Source: Pisaster brevispinus
Lineage: Eukaryota; Echinodermata; Asteroidea; Forcipulatida; Asteriidae
Assembly (NCBI GenBank): GCA_023634235.1
Contig: JAMKCF010000008.1
Coordinates: 5,461,001-5,525,000 of the forward strand
Direction: 5' to 3'
DNA length: 64,000 bases
A program made the translations under genes and the position numbers. This document shows, piece by piece, positions 47,901-60,548 of this stretch (position 1 is its first letter; each line of letters begins with the position of its first letter). The notes beneath the pieces were generated by a model. It did no database searches, was not told the DNA's origin, and was given only the letters and a program-made list of their open reading frames with translations.

Positions 47901-49700
47901 CTTGGGCGGCGGTATCGTGCTTGGAGACGAGATACTCCTCTGGATGGAAGGGAAGGACAGGAGGAGGAAGAGGAGGGTGTGATCTTGCCTCCGTGTCGTC
48001 TCAGAGGAGTAGACACCCCCCTTCCCACCTGATGATGTTACTTATATTCCGGAGATGTATAAACTCCATCAACGTGATGAGGATAAATCCTTTGTACTGT
48101 CGAACGATTGGATGGACGGGGGGGAGAAGAAAAAGACAGCTCCTTGTACCCAACCGCCTGCCGCTACTCTACGGGCAAGGAGACACCGCACCGCCGTTTA
48201 AAACCCCACACCAAATCAATGGCAAGCGACCTCCCCCATGTTTTTCTTTATTATACTAAGGCAACAAATCGTCGCCATGTTATCTTAGGACCCATGTAAC
48301 GGGAGTTTTTGGAAGCACACATACAAGACACGTGATGGTGGGGCAATTTTCAGTCGGCCTTCCCCCAAATTGAATTAATCAGGTAAAAACAACACATCAG
48401 ACAGTCCGTTTGTCAGTGACGCACGGGCCGCGTAAAACATCAAATCCTCCAGTACGTTCCCCTTCTCCCCCCGTCTTGGGCAGCAGAGCAACGGAACACA
48501 CGGTGTCTACACAGCGAAATGATTTGAAATTAGAATTGTAGGGCTAAATATGCAGGTCGACCCATCTGGAAAAAAAAAAAAAGGGAAAAAAACAAACCCA
48601 AGAATGACATTCTAAGGAAAACAAACCAGGCCGGACATAAGTATACCCTTACCACGCGTGCACATGCCAAAAATCCCATTTTATGCTGGTGTTTTCGTTG
48701 TATGGTTTAGGAAAATAGCGCGACTGTTATTGTAAGGCTACCGAGTTGTTATCATTTTCTGCCCCGTTCGTTTCGTGGTGGAGATCTCATTCCCAGATGT
48801 ACTGTCTTTACAGCCCCGTTATGCTACAAACAGTCGCAAATTATGATGATGAAACAGGGGTTGTATCAGCCATGCTAATTTAGCAAAAATATCCGTATGT
48901 TAATTCGTTTCCAGACTTGTCCGAGTGCATGTCGATAAAAGACAACCAATGGGGTTCCTCCGGACCTCGGAGACGATGTGAGAAATAAACTGCTATCAAT
49001 CGAACTTGTTGGTATAGACATCTAAAAAACACTGCGGTTGTGTTGTCTTACACAGTGGAACATGGGTAAAAGCATACATCAAGGTTAGATCTTGAATGCT
49101 AACCCCGTCATATTTCATCAAATGTACCGTACCCTTAAAAAAGAGGAACAGTATTTAGTCAGATGGTCTTTTCTTAACTTCAAAACAATTCATATATTTC
49201 GAACAGATCCCGTGATAAATAGTTTGATAAAGTCCCAACCAGTTTTTCTTGGTATCGTTAATAAGCAGACGATAAACATTTTTGACCCCCCCCTTTTCCC
49301 GCCATAAATCATCACCGTCATTATCCCCGATGCTGAGACCCGTTTAGCCCATACCCAGAGGCCCAGTAGCCTCCACTCGTGTTTACCGCATCCGCTGCTT
49401 GTTTGTAAACAACATTTTGTTTGTTAGGAACGGGCTGACCATAGACGATGTGACAGACGAAAAACTGCTGTTTGCTGACACCATGTTACCTTTTGGACCC
49501 TTTTCGTAAAGGACGATGGCCATTTTGTTAGAAGTGTACTTGATTAAACTGAACTGATAAGATGGTTTATACAAATTGAAAAGTATGTACCTATGACTTT
49601 AATCATGTAGATGCCTACGTAGATGTATGGGCTACAACAATCTTGAAATAGACTTTTCATACGTGGACGCCATCTTGGCAGTCCTCCTTTCTTTAACTTT
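44961..49700. other. gene-free stretch with a SINE-like remnant
   Basis: No recognisable gene. It includes the SINE-like element at 45940-46075, a T/TTC-rich tract near 46477-46500, TTG repeats near 46775-46790 and an A-rich tract near 48572-48592. The CpG-richer patch at about 47350-47600 contains no supported exon. The 112-codon frame at 47921-48259 has no domain. Confidence 0.5.
45940..46075 (+). repeat. SINE-like remnant with B-box-like motif
   Basis: GGTTTGAATACC (45955-45966) resembles a decayed B box. It is followed by CACCCGAG, a small hairpin (CCTGT...ACAGG) and a CAGTGATTATCG...ATTGGTGTGAGGGC segment. From memory this layout matches tRNA-derived SINEs in echinoderms. No second copy lies in the window, so the assignment is weak. 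Confidence 0.35.
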
Positions 49701-49950
49701 TTTTCACGTTACACTGCCAATCCCCGGGAAATTCCTGGGGGAGTTTGAACCCCACTGCTACCCTGTGTTTGTTTCATCATATCAATGCGATTTTCCTGGG
49801 AGCAGTAAAAACAGCCATGCATACTAACCCCGGGTTAACCCTACTCTCAAGCAGGGTAAGCTTTTCCCCGGGAAATCGCTATTTTCCGGGAGTTTGACTG
49901 GGTTAGCAATTCAAGTGTAAAAGGTTCAATCTGGGAATTTCCTGTGATGA
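49701..49950. repeat. repeat with recurring CCCCGGGAAAT / GGGAGTTTGA blocks
   Basis: TCCCCGGGAAATTCCTGGGG then GAGTTTGAAC (49721-49750) recurs as TCCCCGGGAAATCGCTATTT then TCCGGGAGTTTGACTGGG (49865-49902). Related strings TTTTCCTGGGAGCAG and CTGGGAATTTCCTG lie between and after. It looks like internal duplication or a decayed inverted-repeat element. Confidence 0.5.
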
Positions 49951-50631
49951 AATTCGTTAAGGGTGAAAGTGCTTTTAGTTTGAGCTCTGTGGTTTGTGAA
50001 ATAGAACTAACCACTATAATAAATGATGTTACACCAGGATAAATTTTGAATCACTTTAGCTTTGATTTTGTTGCATTGATCCACATGCATCGGTGTCAAT
50101 CAAATGAAACTTGGTTATGTTGAAGCAGACAAGTTAGTACTTTTATCTCATTTGGAAAATACATGAGGTGTTGATTCATGTAGTTTTGCGAATCGTTGAG
50201 ATGTTTATAGCTTAGAGAGGGCAAATACATGTTGTGGCCGCAAGGGTTTGCTTTGTGCATATTTTACCATCCTGTCTCCTGTTTAATACGAGATGCCTAG
50301 GTCCTCCCTTTCGCTGTGGTCCTCCGTAGTGAGCAAGTCATGGTTTTAGATGTTTGGCAGAGGACAGTGTGTGTATATACTTTGAGTTCATTGACACATT
50401 ATGATTGGCAAATTTCATACACAACAGTAAATGCAGTAAGACGATACGGGACACACCGAGTCCATCAGAAACTACCGATTTATTGGTTGATAGCGATAGT
50501 GATAGTGGGGCAAATTGGCTAAAATACTAGCGGACAGTACGGGCCGACGGGTCGTTTGTTCAGTCGAGAACTCCCTGGTTTAGATACCTGGGTAAAGTGG
50601 AAACGGTTTTTTTTTTACCGAGAACGCTGGG

Positions 50632-50666
<35 letters not shown>

Positions 50667-53600
50667 AGGGAATGGTTTTCGATGGAGAGCGGACTTTCGA
50701 TCGGAACAAAAACAAATGCATAATTTGAATGGCCATGAAAACAAAAAGAAGGGAAAACAAGTTTGCTGTGTGGACGTGTATCGGCAATACTATGGACAAC
50801 AATGCATTATTTGCATGAGAAAAACCAATCATGGTTGTTTACGAAATGCAGAAAGAATGAAGAGGGGGAGGGGGACAAAGCACTTGTTATGAAAACTTGA
50901 ATTTGCAGTTCAGTTCAGTTTCTTCCAATCTGTTCGTAAGAAAGGTGTGGGGTTTTTTTTGGTCGGTAAAAAACGAAACGAACAACAATGTAAATACACA
51001 CCGTACCTTTTCATCTCTCCGTATGTACACGAATACAATAAAACCCTACTTAATTTAATCAAAATATATGTTTTATTTTTTTAAAATTACATCGACTTGA
51101 ACTAAACATTTTCTTTCCCTTTGTTATTATTATTTTTAACCTTCTTTCTTTTCTTTTTTTACGAGAGTTTGATTTTTCAGTAACTTTGCAAAGTTTGGAC
51201 TCAACTGAATGACCCAACAAACGGGGAGTAGGGTGGGGGTGAGCGGGTATATATTCTTGGCCACTGACTAATAAAACAAAAAACACGATTTCAAGACAAT
51301 TGCAGGTTTGGTTGAACTAATTATCGACACAAATAAATCATTGCTTAGTTTCAATTCGAAAGCTCGCCGGTCAAACAAATCGATACCAGTTCCAATCCGC
51401 AAGGAATATTGCCACCTGAAATACTGTCAGATTGAGTTTGCCAAAAATCAAAATTGATATTAACGGGCACAAAATCCATAAAGTCATATTTACATTGTTG
51501 GCTAAAACCGGTAAACCATGCACGATTTGCGGCTGAGTGTTCCTTCCCAATTATATATGACATTTTTTTTCTTATTAAATGTTTTTAATATTTAAAACCC
51601 TCTCAAGAATCCCTGAGATTCTTAAAACACGATGAGGACACAATTAGCGGGGGGGGGGGTGTAACCCCATGCCACTCGAAATGAAAAGCAGGGGTTCTGG
51701 CGGGTGGATTGACAGTCTAAGAAGGTTCGAGTTTTGTGCACAAAACTATGGGGGCGTATAGTTTATAAGTCCAAACAATGGGACAACGATGAGGAGTGTT
51801 CGATTTATAAACAATGTTCTGGTCGAAAATGACAATATACATGTACACATGGTCGTGGTGCGGTGTTGGGGAGATGGGATTGGGATTTTAAGTGCCCTTT
51901 TGGGGACCCACACAGTATTCATGGTATAAAGATCCTTGTGAATCGTCAACTATGATTGTATCAATTTTAACACCAACTACACGCCCGCAACTTTAACTTG
52001 ACGAATAAGGGGCAAAATAGCCACGGTGAGCACGTCGATTCCCCCTTCTGCTCTCGGCACCATTGTCATGTAGTCATCTTTTGCCACCTTGCCCTCCTTT
52101 TCACCGCATCAAATCTCAACACTTACCCGCACCTTGAAGAGTTTAGAAAAAATGGGCGTTGGAGAGGCCCCCCGTCTGCCGGGTTGTGCTTGTCTAAGTC
52201 CCCCTCGAGAACAGCCACGCGCGAATTCGGCCACTCGGCCAGCACCATTTAAGCTCACTTGACCGGGTTAAAAAGGCCTCATAATTAAACCAAGCTCCAA
52301 GTCCTTTCTTTAGCTCCACTCAAACATTGAGGGCAAAGAAATATCACCTATATCGAGACAGGTGTCAATAAAAAAAAATATATATATATAAAAAACACGT
52401 CGAAATTGAGTTCGAAGTAGCAACTTTGGGGCGGATTGATGGGAGCTCTGTTTTTATTGCTGAAATTTAATTTGGGACGGAATTGTATGCGGTTGATAGA
52501 AAGTGGTTGTTTAATTACTGTGTTATGTGTTAAGTGATGCTGGTAAATCTCTTTGGTTTAGAGTGGGACATTGATTGACGTCTACGGTTTAGAATTATGA
52601 TGTCACGAAGACTCGAACGTTGACCGTAAAAGGTCATGACCTCTATAGGTCTTTTGCTGCTTAAAGGGAATGCGCAACACATGAGAATATCAATGCATAA
52701 CGACTTGCGTTTGGATGTTAGAGAACATAAAATTATTCCCCTCAAACCATGTGAAATCTCTCATGTTCAGACTTCAGGAATTTAAATGGATGTGTTCTTG
52801 AAACATAAATTACTCTCAATGTTACAACCTGCCCTTGAACTTCATAAAGCACCACGTGTGTTGTAATTAGGCCGTCTACGTCTTTTTTAGTTTTTTGAAA
52901 AGGGAGACCCGGACACGATGTGGTTGTTGGTTTGCTTTCGTAGTTTTTACTCCAGTAGGGGGCCTAACCGTCCATCCCATGCAGTAGTCCTTGTATATGT
53001 GGGTTTTTGTTTTGGTCGGTTTGTCTGTGTGTTTGTAAAGGCCTAACCAGAGTACTGGTCTATTATGTGCCTTCGTCGTCCATGTCGCCATATCACGGTG
53101 TTGTGACTGGCACCAACTGAACCAGAGTACCCGTCTGTCTGCAACTAGTGCACCGACATTACGTGTTTAAGTAGTCAGGAACTCCAATTCTTCAAAAGGA
53201 ATACGATCTTTTTACGGTCTGTGCTCGCCTTCGGAGTTTTGATACCTGCGAAAAGGAAATACCACGATGGTATTAATTCACAATAGCGTATTACCAGTAT
53301 GGAGATATCGCGTGTCACGGAGGAGGAGGTTGTCAGTTCGTTTGAGCTGTAGGGTATTCCAGGAGGGTTGAAAGGTCATGGGAGAAAGGTTGTTTAGTCG
53401 AAGCAAACGGGGCGTGAAAGCCTCATACATCACGAGCAACCGTGGACAAATTAGCCCAGCACCATAAGCAGCAGTTGTGGGCGGAGACTTGGGGGAGTTG
53501 ACGTCCATTTACGGGTTATTTTGTTTCCATTTAATAGATGCGGTTTCACAACTCCCTGACCTCCGTTTCGTGCCTCTCACTATTCCACCGGGGGCCGTGT

Positions 53601-54766
53601 TTTACTCCTTCCTCTTTCTGCCAGAGTTCAAATAATCGAAGTTGACACCCCACGAAACCCTCGCCAAAAACCGGTGGACAGCAGAAGACCCTGTGGGCGC
53701 CCCCCGTTATTATGTAGGTTCCTTTATTCCTCCATTTGATTTTTAATAGTATTGTTTTTTTTCTCGTCAGCATTGGAATTGAGGTTGTCAAAACGGAGGG
53801 GGTACAGGGGTGGGATATTCTGAATGACTCGGGCTGACGGGGCATGATGTTGATGCTAATATATTCTGTGGAATTAATTCACCCCGGGGGCCACACAGTC
53901 GGACTGGGAAGCGGGGGGGGGGGGTGAACACCAGGGTGGTCTAGCACAGTCCAGGTGCTGAGTGGTAACCCGATATTGCCGGCGAATGGTGATAACAAAC
54001 CCCCATCTTGAACTGTTTACGCACCCGCGAGAGATGGGGCGAGAAAGGCATGGAGCATGGACATGATGTGCATGTGATGAAATGAGCCTGATCCCATGTT
54101 CTGACGGAAAGGGGATGTTTCCACAACTGCTGATGGATGAGAAAGGCGCGAAATAGACAGGCATCTTCAATTTTGACAAAAAGGTGCTTAGTTGGTCTTT
54201 GTTCGAGCAGTCGTTTCCCTAACGGGGGTTATTCTTCAAGTATTGAAGAAACAAGAGGAGGTCAATCAATAGAGGGCACTGTTTAAGACTATTTTATCAT
54301 GAATGCTTGCTCCTTGCTCTTGCATGGGAACAAGAACGTGTATTACTAATAACTGTGACCAACCTAACAGGCAAATGGTTCCTTGTTCGTCTTTATTGCT
54401 GGTTGATTTCGCCACAACGCCCAGGATTGGTATTCGTGTCCATGAACAATTAGCAATGACGTACCAGGGGTTTTTTTTGCAACTGAGAGGTGATACAAAA
54501 TTTAATAAATAATGTGGACAGGTTTTGAAAATGTTTTCCACGGTAGGAATGCCCCCCCCCCCTTCGTCCAATTAGGGGGCTAACTGGATGAAGTCTTCTT
54601 TTCATAAATTTGTCCTTTAAAACATGTTCATTACCAGCAAGTCTGGGCCAACTACTGAGCTGTTAAAGCACCAACAAATTGCTAAGCAGAATGATACAAA
54701 AATAAAAATAATAATAAACCACATTGCGTAGCAAAAACAGCCCACCAGCCAATTTGTCATGTGTTG
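49951..54766. other. gene-free stretch
   Basis: No recognisable gene. It includes the poly(A) tract at 50636-50665, G runs at 51649-51659 and 53913-53924, an AT repeat near 52376-52392 and 11 C residues at 54552-54562. The 99- to 101-codon minus-strand frames at 53546-54571 are compositionally ordinary with no domain. Confidence 0.5.
50636..50665. repeat. poly(A) tract, 30 bases
   Basis: Uninterrupted A run, with a T9-10 run just upstream (about 50607-50616). Confidence 0.96.
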
Positions 54767-54784
54767 CACTTGACCGGTCAAGTG
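54767..54784. repeat. perfect 18-bp palindrome
   Basis: CACTTGACCGGTCAAGTG equals its own reverse complement. It is the longest gapless palindrome I found outside simple repeats. It contains two CACTTG (E-box-like) half-sites. Function unknown. Confidence 0.9.
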
Positions 54785-57700
54785 GATCTATTGAGCAAAA
54801 TTCTCAATTGGGCAGTTCAAATGAACATGGGCAGTTGTCAAATACGTCGTCACTGACGAACAAGTTACAATATTGGCGGTCTTGTAAATAGAGGGAGGGT
54901 GGATGACGTGTAACCCGAAATACAAAAAAAAAAAAAAAAAAAATCATAGCTTGAGTAAACTCATGCTCTGTATTACTTATTGTTGACAGGCCTATATAAG
55001 TTGTTTTAAAGGGGTGCAGAACGTGGTCCGATAAGAACTAGACTCAGACCAAGAGTCCGCATACGGGAAGACCCCCCCCCCCCCGGTATACAAATCACCA
55101 TCATCAACCTTGAAAGTGAACGCAGCCAAGTGAAAACATTATTCCTTCACAATGCACGACTGGGCACAAAAATCTTCCCGCCGTATTTTGTTGTTCGCTT
55201 TGACTTCGGAATCCTCGGTAAGTAGGGCAGATAAGATCGCGCTTTTTGTGCCTATCGGCGCTCCGTATCTCTGGTAATAGCGGTTGCCTTCCCGGGGTCG
55301 TGCTTCGCATAACTCACTTTTAAAAATGGAGTTGAACGGTGTAGTTTCTGTTTTCTAGGCTAAAAAGCCGTTTACGTAAAAAATCAAACAAAAAGATATT
55401 AAAAAGAAAGGGCTCGCAAAGAGGTAGTAGGCCTATTTGAACAATTTAAAACATTGCTGGGTTGACTCGTTGGGCCTTCATCATTGTTTTGCATTCACAC
55501 CACGTGTCCTTTTGGTTGGTAAGCATTATACAGCCAATTCCCCCTTTTTTTCATAAAATAATTGGACAAGATGAAAACAAAATGTTTGAGGTGACGTGAA
55601 TTTTCTTTCCATAAGGAGAAACTTAAGTATACTTTTAATTTTCTATTTAAAACTTGTTTCGTAGCACACACAAAAACCCGTAAAATATCAAACTGTAAAC
55701 GTAAATAAAATGTTTCTCGAGACTACGTGTGAATTTCAAGTTCAGCAAATATTGCAATCATTTATTATCACAACACAATCCAGACAACTCAAATCAAGAC
55801 AGTTTCAGCATATTTTTAAGTTTCTCATGAATTTATTGCAAAAACTTTTAACTCCATTGCACAGATATATTAAAAATGGTCATCTTAGATATAATATTGT
55901 AAAACATATGTATTACTATTCCATGTAAGGAAAATCATGCAATGTGCAATTCATTGAGCAGTCTTAATGTGCAAAATGGATTTGCAAAATCAAAAAATAC
56001 ACCCCAGTTAATTCAGAAATAGGACTAACTGACAACAACAAATCAATATTAATTCAAAGGGGCAAAATGTAAAAGCAAGTTAAGTTCAACTTACAATTTG
56101 ACCCAATTTACAAATATTTGTTAAATACTAGTCACAAGTACAGTTGTTTACAAATCATAATTGAAACTCCCAACGTTGAAATCACGGGGAGTCTATAGAG
56201 CGGTTAACAATGGTCATTTAGCATATGCTAAAACAAAAGTGAAATGTAGCGTCTAAAACGGATTTCCTGCGTTTTTTCCTCTAGATGCCCATAGAAACTG
56301 AGAGAGCAAGCCTCACACTTCCCCCTGTTAACAGAATACAACAGCGCACAATTACCATACCATAACCCAAATGTGCACATGGTGGACATTTACAATTTTG
56401 TCCAATGATTGCTACAGTCGAGGAAATCTCTGTGTTAATATTCCAAGTTTCGCTATATATACCACACATTGTGCCAACCCTTGCTCTATCAACAACGCCT
56501 TCGTGTATTAAAAGCACGTCGATCCCAGATTAGTTCCAAGTCCACCCAAAATGGCTCAGATTTGACACAAATGCACATGCGATTCTTCGTTCAGAATAAA
56601 TACGTCGAGGGGAAAACATTGTTGTTCAGGCTTGATAGTCTTCCACTTTCAGCCTGATTTCCGATCCCCCCCCCTTTTCGAAAAATCAGCGAACAAATTG
56701 TGATTAAGTAGCCTGAAAAGTCTTCTAAAGCTGACACCATAATGTACATGTGAGTCAGCCCTTACTCATTGAAGTGTTCCTTGGATTAAACATCATGCCT
56801 GTGTGATTGTTAAAGCACAGCTATAACTTCAAACCATATAATTCTTAAGAAACGCATCTTTAAAAGCAATGCGAGTAATAACTGAATGTTGGTTTTATAC
56901 CCTCTACCTTGGCTTGTGAAGCAAAATAGGAACTCACGTTTTGGGCACCTGTATTCCAGGCAGAAATCTTCTTCGTGGCAGTTTGGATTAGTAGCACAAA
57001 TTACACCAATTATTGACCTCGTGGTCTGTTTTCCCTGTTTATCAACAGACCTATTATAGTGTAACATGTCTATCGACGCCAAGCGTTCATGAAATGATCT
57101 GTGAATGTTATTTTTTTTTCTTGGTTCAAAGTGGGGCCTTTATATACGATAGCAGTGCAGCATATTCCACTTCATCTTCCCAGTTTCATCTTGAGATGAA
57201 TGGAGACCAAGAATGTTTTCTCTCCATCCTGAATGACAGCCTCACGCTATCAGGAGGAAGCCGTGTCTCGTAAACGTTGTAGGAGTAGTTCATGAGAATG
57301 AGTTACAGGGTCTTAGCCCAGGTTGCCATCTCGCTACAGGGTCACTAACTGGATGGGCCCAGACTTGGCGATTTGCGCCTGTTTGTTCGGTGCTTCCAAA
57401 GGAAATTGCAAGCTCCCATACACCCTGGGGTCAGCCCGACAGTAACGCTAGTCGACCCGTGTGAAGTGCTACCGTGTGCTGGCTGCTCCAGCACGGCCGG
57501 TTTATACTAAGGGAGGGAAACCTAACTCGCAGCCCGCCCCCGGCGCCTTCTCCCCGATATGACAGCTCTTATTACCCTTGCAGCCAACAATGTTTTCAAA
57601 TTAGTCATAATGAGTACGGATCAGACCTCAGCACCTCATAAGAACTGATTATAGATCTGTAGGATCTAAACTCTTTAGTAGTCTGTCCCGAGATATCAGT

Positions 57701-60233
57701 ACTTTCAGCTCACGGCTTAGTCGCGAAAGGAGGCGGCCAAGCGACGGGACCCCGGCTAAAATGGCCTCCTCCGTTTCCCAAGACTCGCCGCAGGCCAGAA
57801 TTGAACGGGTCGGATGCGCCGTACAAGCTCGTCTCAATGGCCTTAGTGTGATCACTTGGTATCGTTGCATCCATCTCACAAGTGAGGAAGCTCCTTGAGT
57901 TCGAATGATACATGCCAAGGTGGCTTGGCATAACCGTCTTGAGTGATGCACCGGCCGGGGAATTGGGCGGATGGTTTATCAGAGTATAGTATCCCGACCA
58001 AACACCGGTCGCATCGCGAGCCCGTATGCCCGGAGAACAACCGGTGTACGGTTCGCCATGTGAACTAGCATGAACTGTCAATGTATACCTTGATGCGAGG
58101 TGTGGGTGTCGCCACACCAAAATTAACGGTCATGAACTCTAAAGTGGATCGGCTACATTGTTATGTGTTTTTAATGAACACAGCAGACGCCACTAGAAAA
58201 CACCGATAGTCGGGGAACATTAACTAGCCATTATTGACATTATTGTGTGTTTTTGTTTCCTATGTGTAATGTCATAATAGCAGCATTTACGTTGAAACAC
58301 TTTATTCGGAGCCAGTCACCCGTGAGCAATCCTTCATTTGTTAGTGTAAAATCGTTCAATCAAACGCCAGACGTAATTTGAAGCAACTGTGATGTGGCAA
58401 TAACACAGACTTGCAATCAAGGTGAATGGTGAGCTTTTTTTTGAAACGAGTATTAATAGCACAAAGGAACACATCATGTCACAGTAGGCATTTTGTTATA
58501 ACAATAGCAATGGTATCGCCAATACTGGGCAAATGTTATGTAGTAGGCATAATTACAAACATAATGTAGCAATAATGCAAACGAACCGGTCTTACTTATA
58601 TTCACAAATCATTAGATGTTTAGTTCTCCCATCTGCACAAAAAACACCGTAAATGTAAATCAATCATTCGTCTTGTTTAGCCTCACGAGGAGACAAACTT
58701 GTTTGCAAATACTGTCAAATTCGGAAGGGGGGGAGGGGCAACGGGTGATATACTAGAGATCTCCCGAAACTGAATTCTATACCTGCCATTGACACATCTG
58801 TGCAACCCGGTTCGATTCCCATTAATGCACTATTACTTGGATTGCTTCCCACGTTGAAGTGTTTTTCTTCCAACAAGATAACAAAAATGAAGTCACGTTT
58901 TTTCTTTGTCTTCCGTTCACATCGTTCTTCAGTTCTGCAGGTTCAAGATTACACTTGACACTTCAAGGTCCCTTAACTTCAACAAGACATATAATGTTGA
59001 TCAAAATTCATGATAATGAAATACATGTATTTTAAGAAATGGTACGTTTAACAATCGTATCATCTTTAGGGATGATTGATATAAATGAAACGTATACATC
59101 TACTGTTGCAATTACCATGTCATTATTATTATTTTGTATTTCCACCGAAAATGTTGAATTAATAGGGTAAAATGTCGCCAACAATATCATGCAAAATGGT
59201 GACAATCACACAACAGCTTGTCTTTTACACGTAAGAAATCTTTGGTCGGCTTTCTCTCCGTTAAATCTAGTGACACAAACTTGACGTGTTAGAAATACAT
59301 TACTGAACAACCGGCAATGAAGAAAAGGCAAACAGAGAGAGATAGAGAGAGAGAGAGAGAAAAAGAAAAGAAATTAAAACTACTGCCATGTCAACAGGTT
59401 ATATCCATTGGGCAACTACGCTGCTAAGGCCTCGTCGTAAATCAATTACCCGACGTGAAATTAGTGTAAATAAAGCCGGAATACTAGAGGGATGTCAAGC
59501 AGAACAAAAACAACAAAGCTGAGATTGGCAAACCTACTTTTTCGCCCCTCACCTCCCCCTTGTTTTCCCCCGCTAGCTGATGACTGCGACCCGATCGAAA
59601 GAAATGTCACCCGTGACTCCATGACCGGTTAGGAAAATAGTCATTTCTCACAGTGGAATCTTGGGACGATTGGGGACAATAAAGTTGTATTAATAACAAA
59701 CTGATTCTTATTATATAGTCAAACAACAAATACTTGATTAGTTGAAATACAAGTTGATGTTATTTTATTGTTATATTAATGGTGATGGATTTGAATTGAG
59801 TTTTGGTTAAATAAAAAGTACCGGCCTGGCAAAGTAATTAGCAATGCTCTGAGCATTCATTGTTTTCACTTCGAAAAATCAAGTAGGCCTAAACCTATAT
59901 AAGCAATCGTTGTACCTATAAAAGCATAGTACAGATAGTACAGATAAGAATACTCATTAGAATCAAGACACCTGACCTTAAAAAAGGGAAATGATTTATT
60001 ACAAAAAAAAATACAAATTACAACAATAAGACAGGAAAAAAAGTACAATCTATAGTGTAATGTACAGAAACTACGTTTCCCTGCGAGCAGGAAGTACCAG
60101 TACATGCCAACCGTACAGCAATCTGGGTGAACAAGATAACATTTTTTAGACTTTCGATATTACCAATCCTAATTTTCGGCGTAGACGAGTAAAGTGAAAA
60201 CAAAGGTCCCTGGTCACTGATAATAGATCATGT
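54785..60233. other. gene-free stretch
   Basis: No recognisable gene. It includes A and C runs at 54924-54943 and 55072-55084, TAGGCCTA at 55428-55435 and 59884-59891, and a GA microsatellite at 59334-59364. A CpG-richer block lies at about 57400-58060, where 100- and 136-codon minus-strand frames overlap in different phases. GGTTCGATTCC near 58809 matches a B box but has no tRNA fold. Confidence 0.5.
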
Positions 60234-60548
60234 AAGCTGTGACGTCATAAAGGAGCTTGGACTTCCTGCAGGCACGATTTGTACACAGCTCAATTAAAGA
60301 AAAATTGAAAGTCTTACATCTAGCGGGGATTGCACCGTCCGAGTTTCATCAACTTTTGATACGAAAGGGGGCACATCCCAAAACTTGTCCAGCAGTTATT
60401 TTTTATAACTCTTATTATATAACTCTCGCTATAATTTATGTGGAAATTATGGCTCAAATGTCCCATATGACTAGTGCAGTATCTTGCCTGCCAGAAAGGC
60501 CTTGGAATGTACAAGGTCACAGTTTTTGTAAACAAAGGTAGTAGGCAT
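60234..60548 (+). repeat. dispersed repeat of about 315 bp, copy B
   Basis: A diverged copy of 34790-35110 in the same orientation, with the same ordered blocks and several small indels. In this copy frames are open on both strands (94 codons plus, 71 codons minus). Only the minus frame resembles a frame in the other copy. Confidence 0.85.

Noticed and set aside
55421..55440. GAGGTAGTAGG, which resembles the start of let-7
   Set aside because: Only the first 11-12 bases agree, the remainder is the common TAGGCCTA word, and no complementary arm lies nearby.
56810..57082. Minus-strand frame with several Cys (NCHEEDFCLEYRCPK), possible Cys-rich domain exon
   Set aside because: A GTGAGT donor-like string exists, but there is no pyrimidine-rich acceptor and the Cys spacing fits no family I recognise.
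57649..58120. 100- and 136-codon minus-strand frames in a CpG-richer block
   Set aside because: Two phases are open over the same bases, with no domain and no splice signals.
58800..58825. GGTTCGATTCC as a tRNA B box
   Set aside because: No A box at correct spacing and no cloverleaf pairing.
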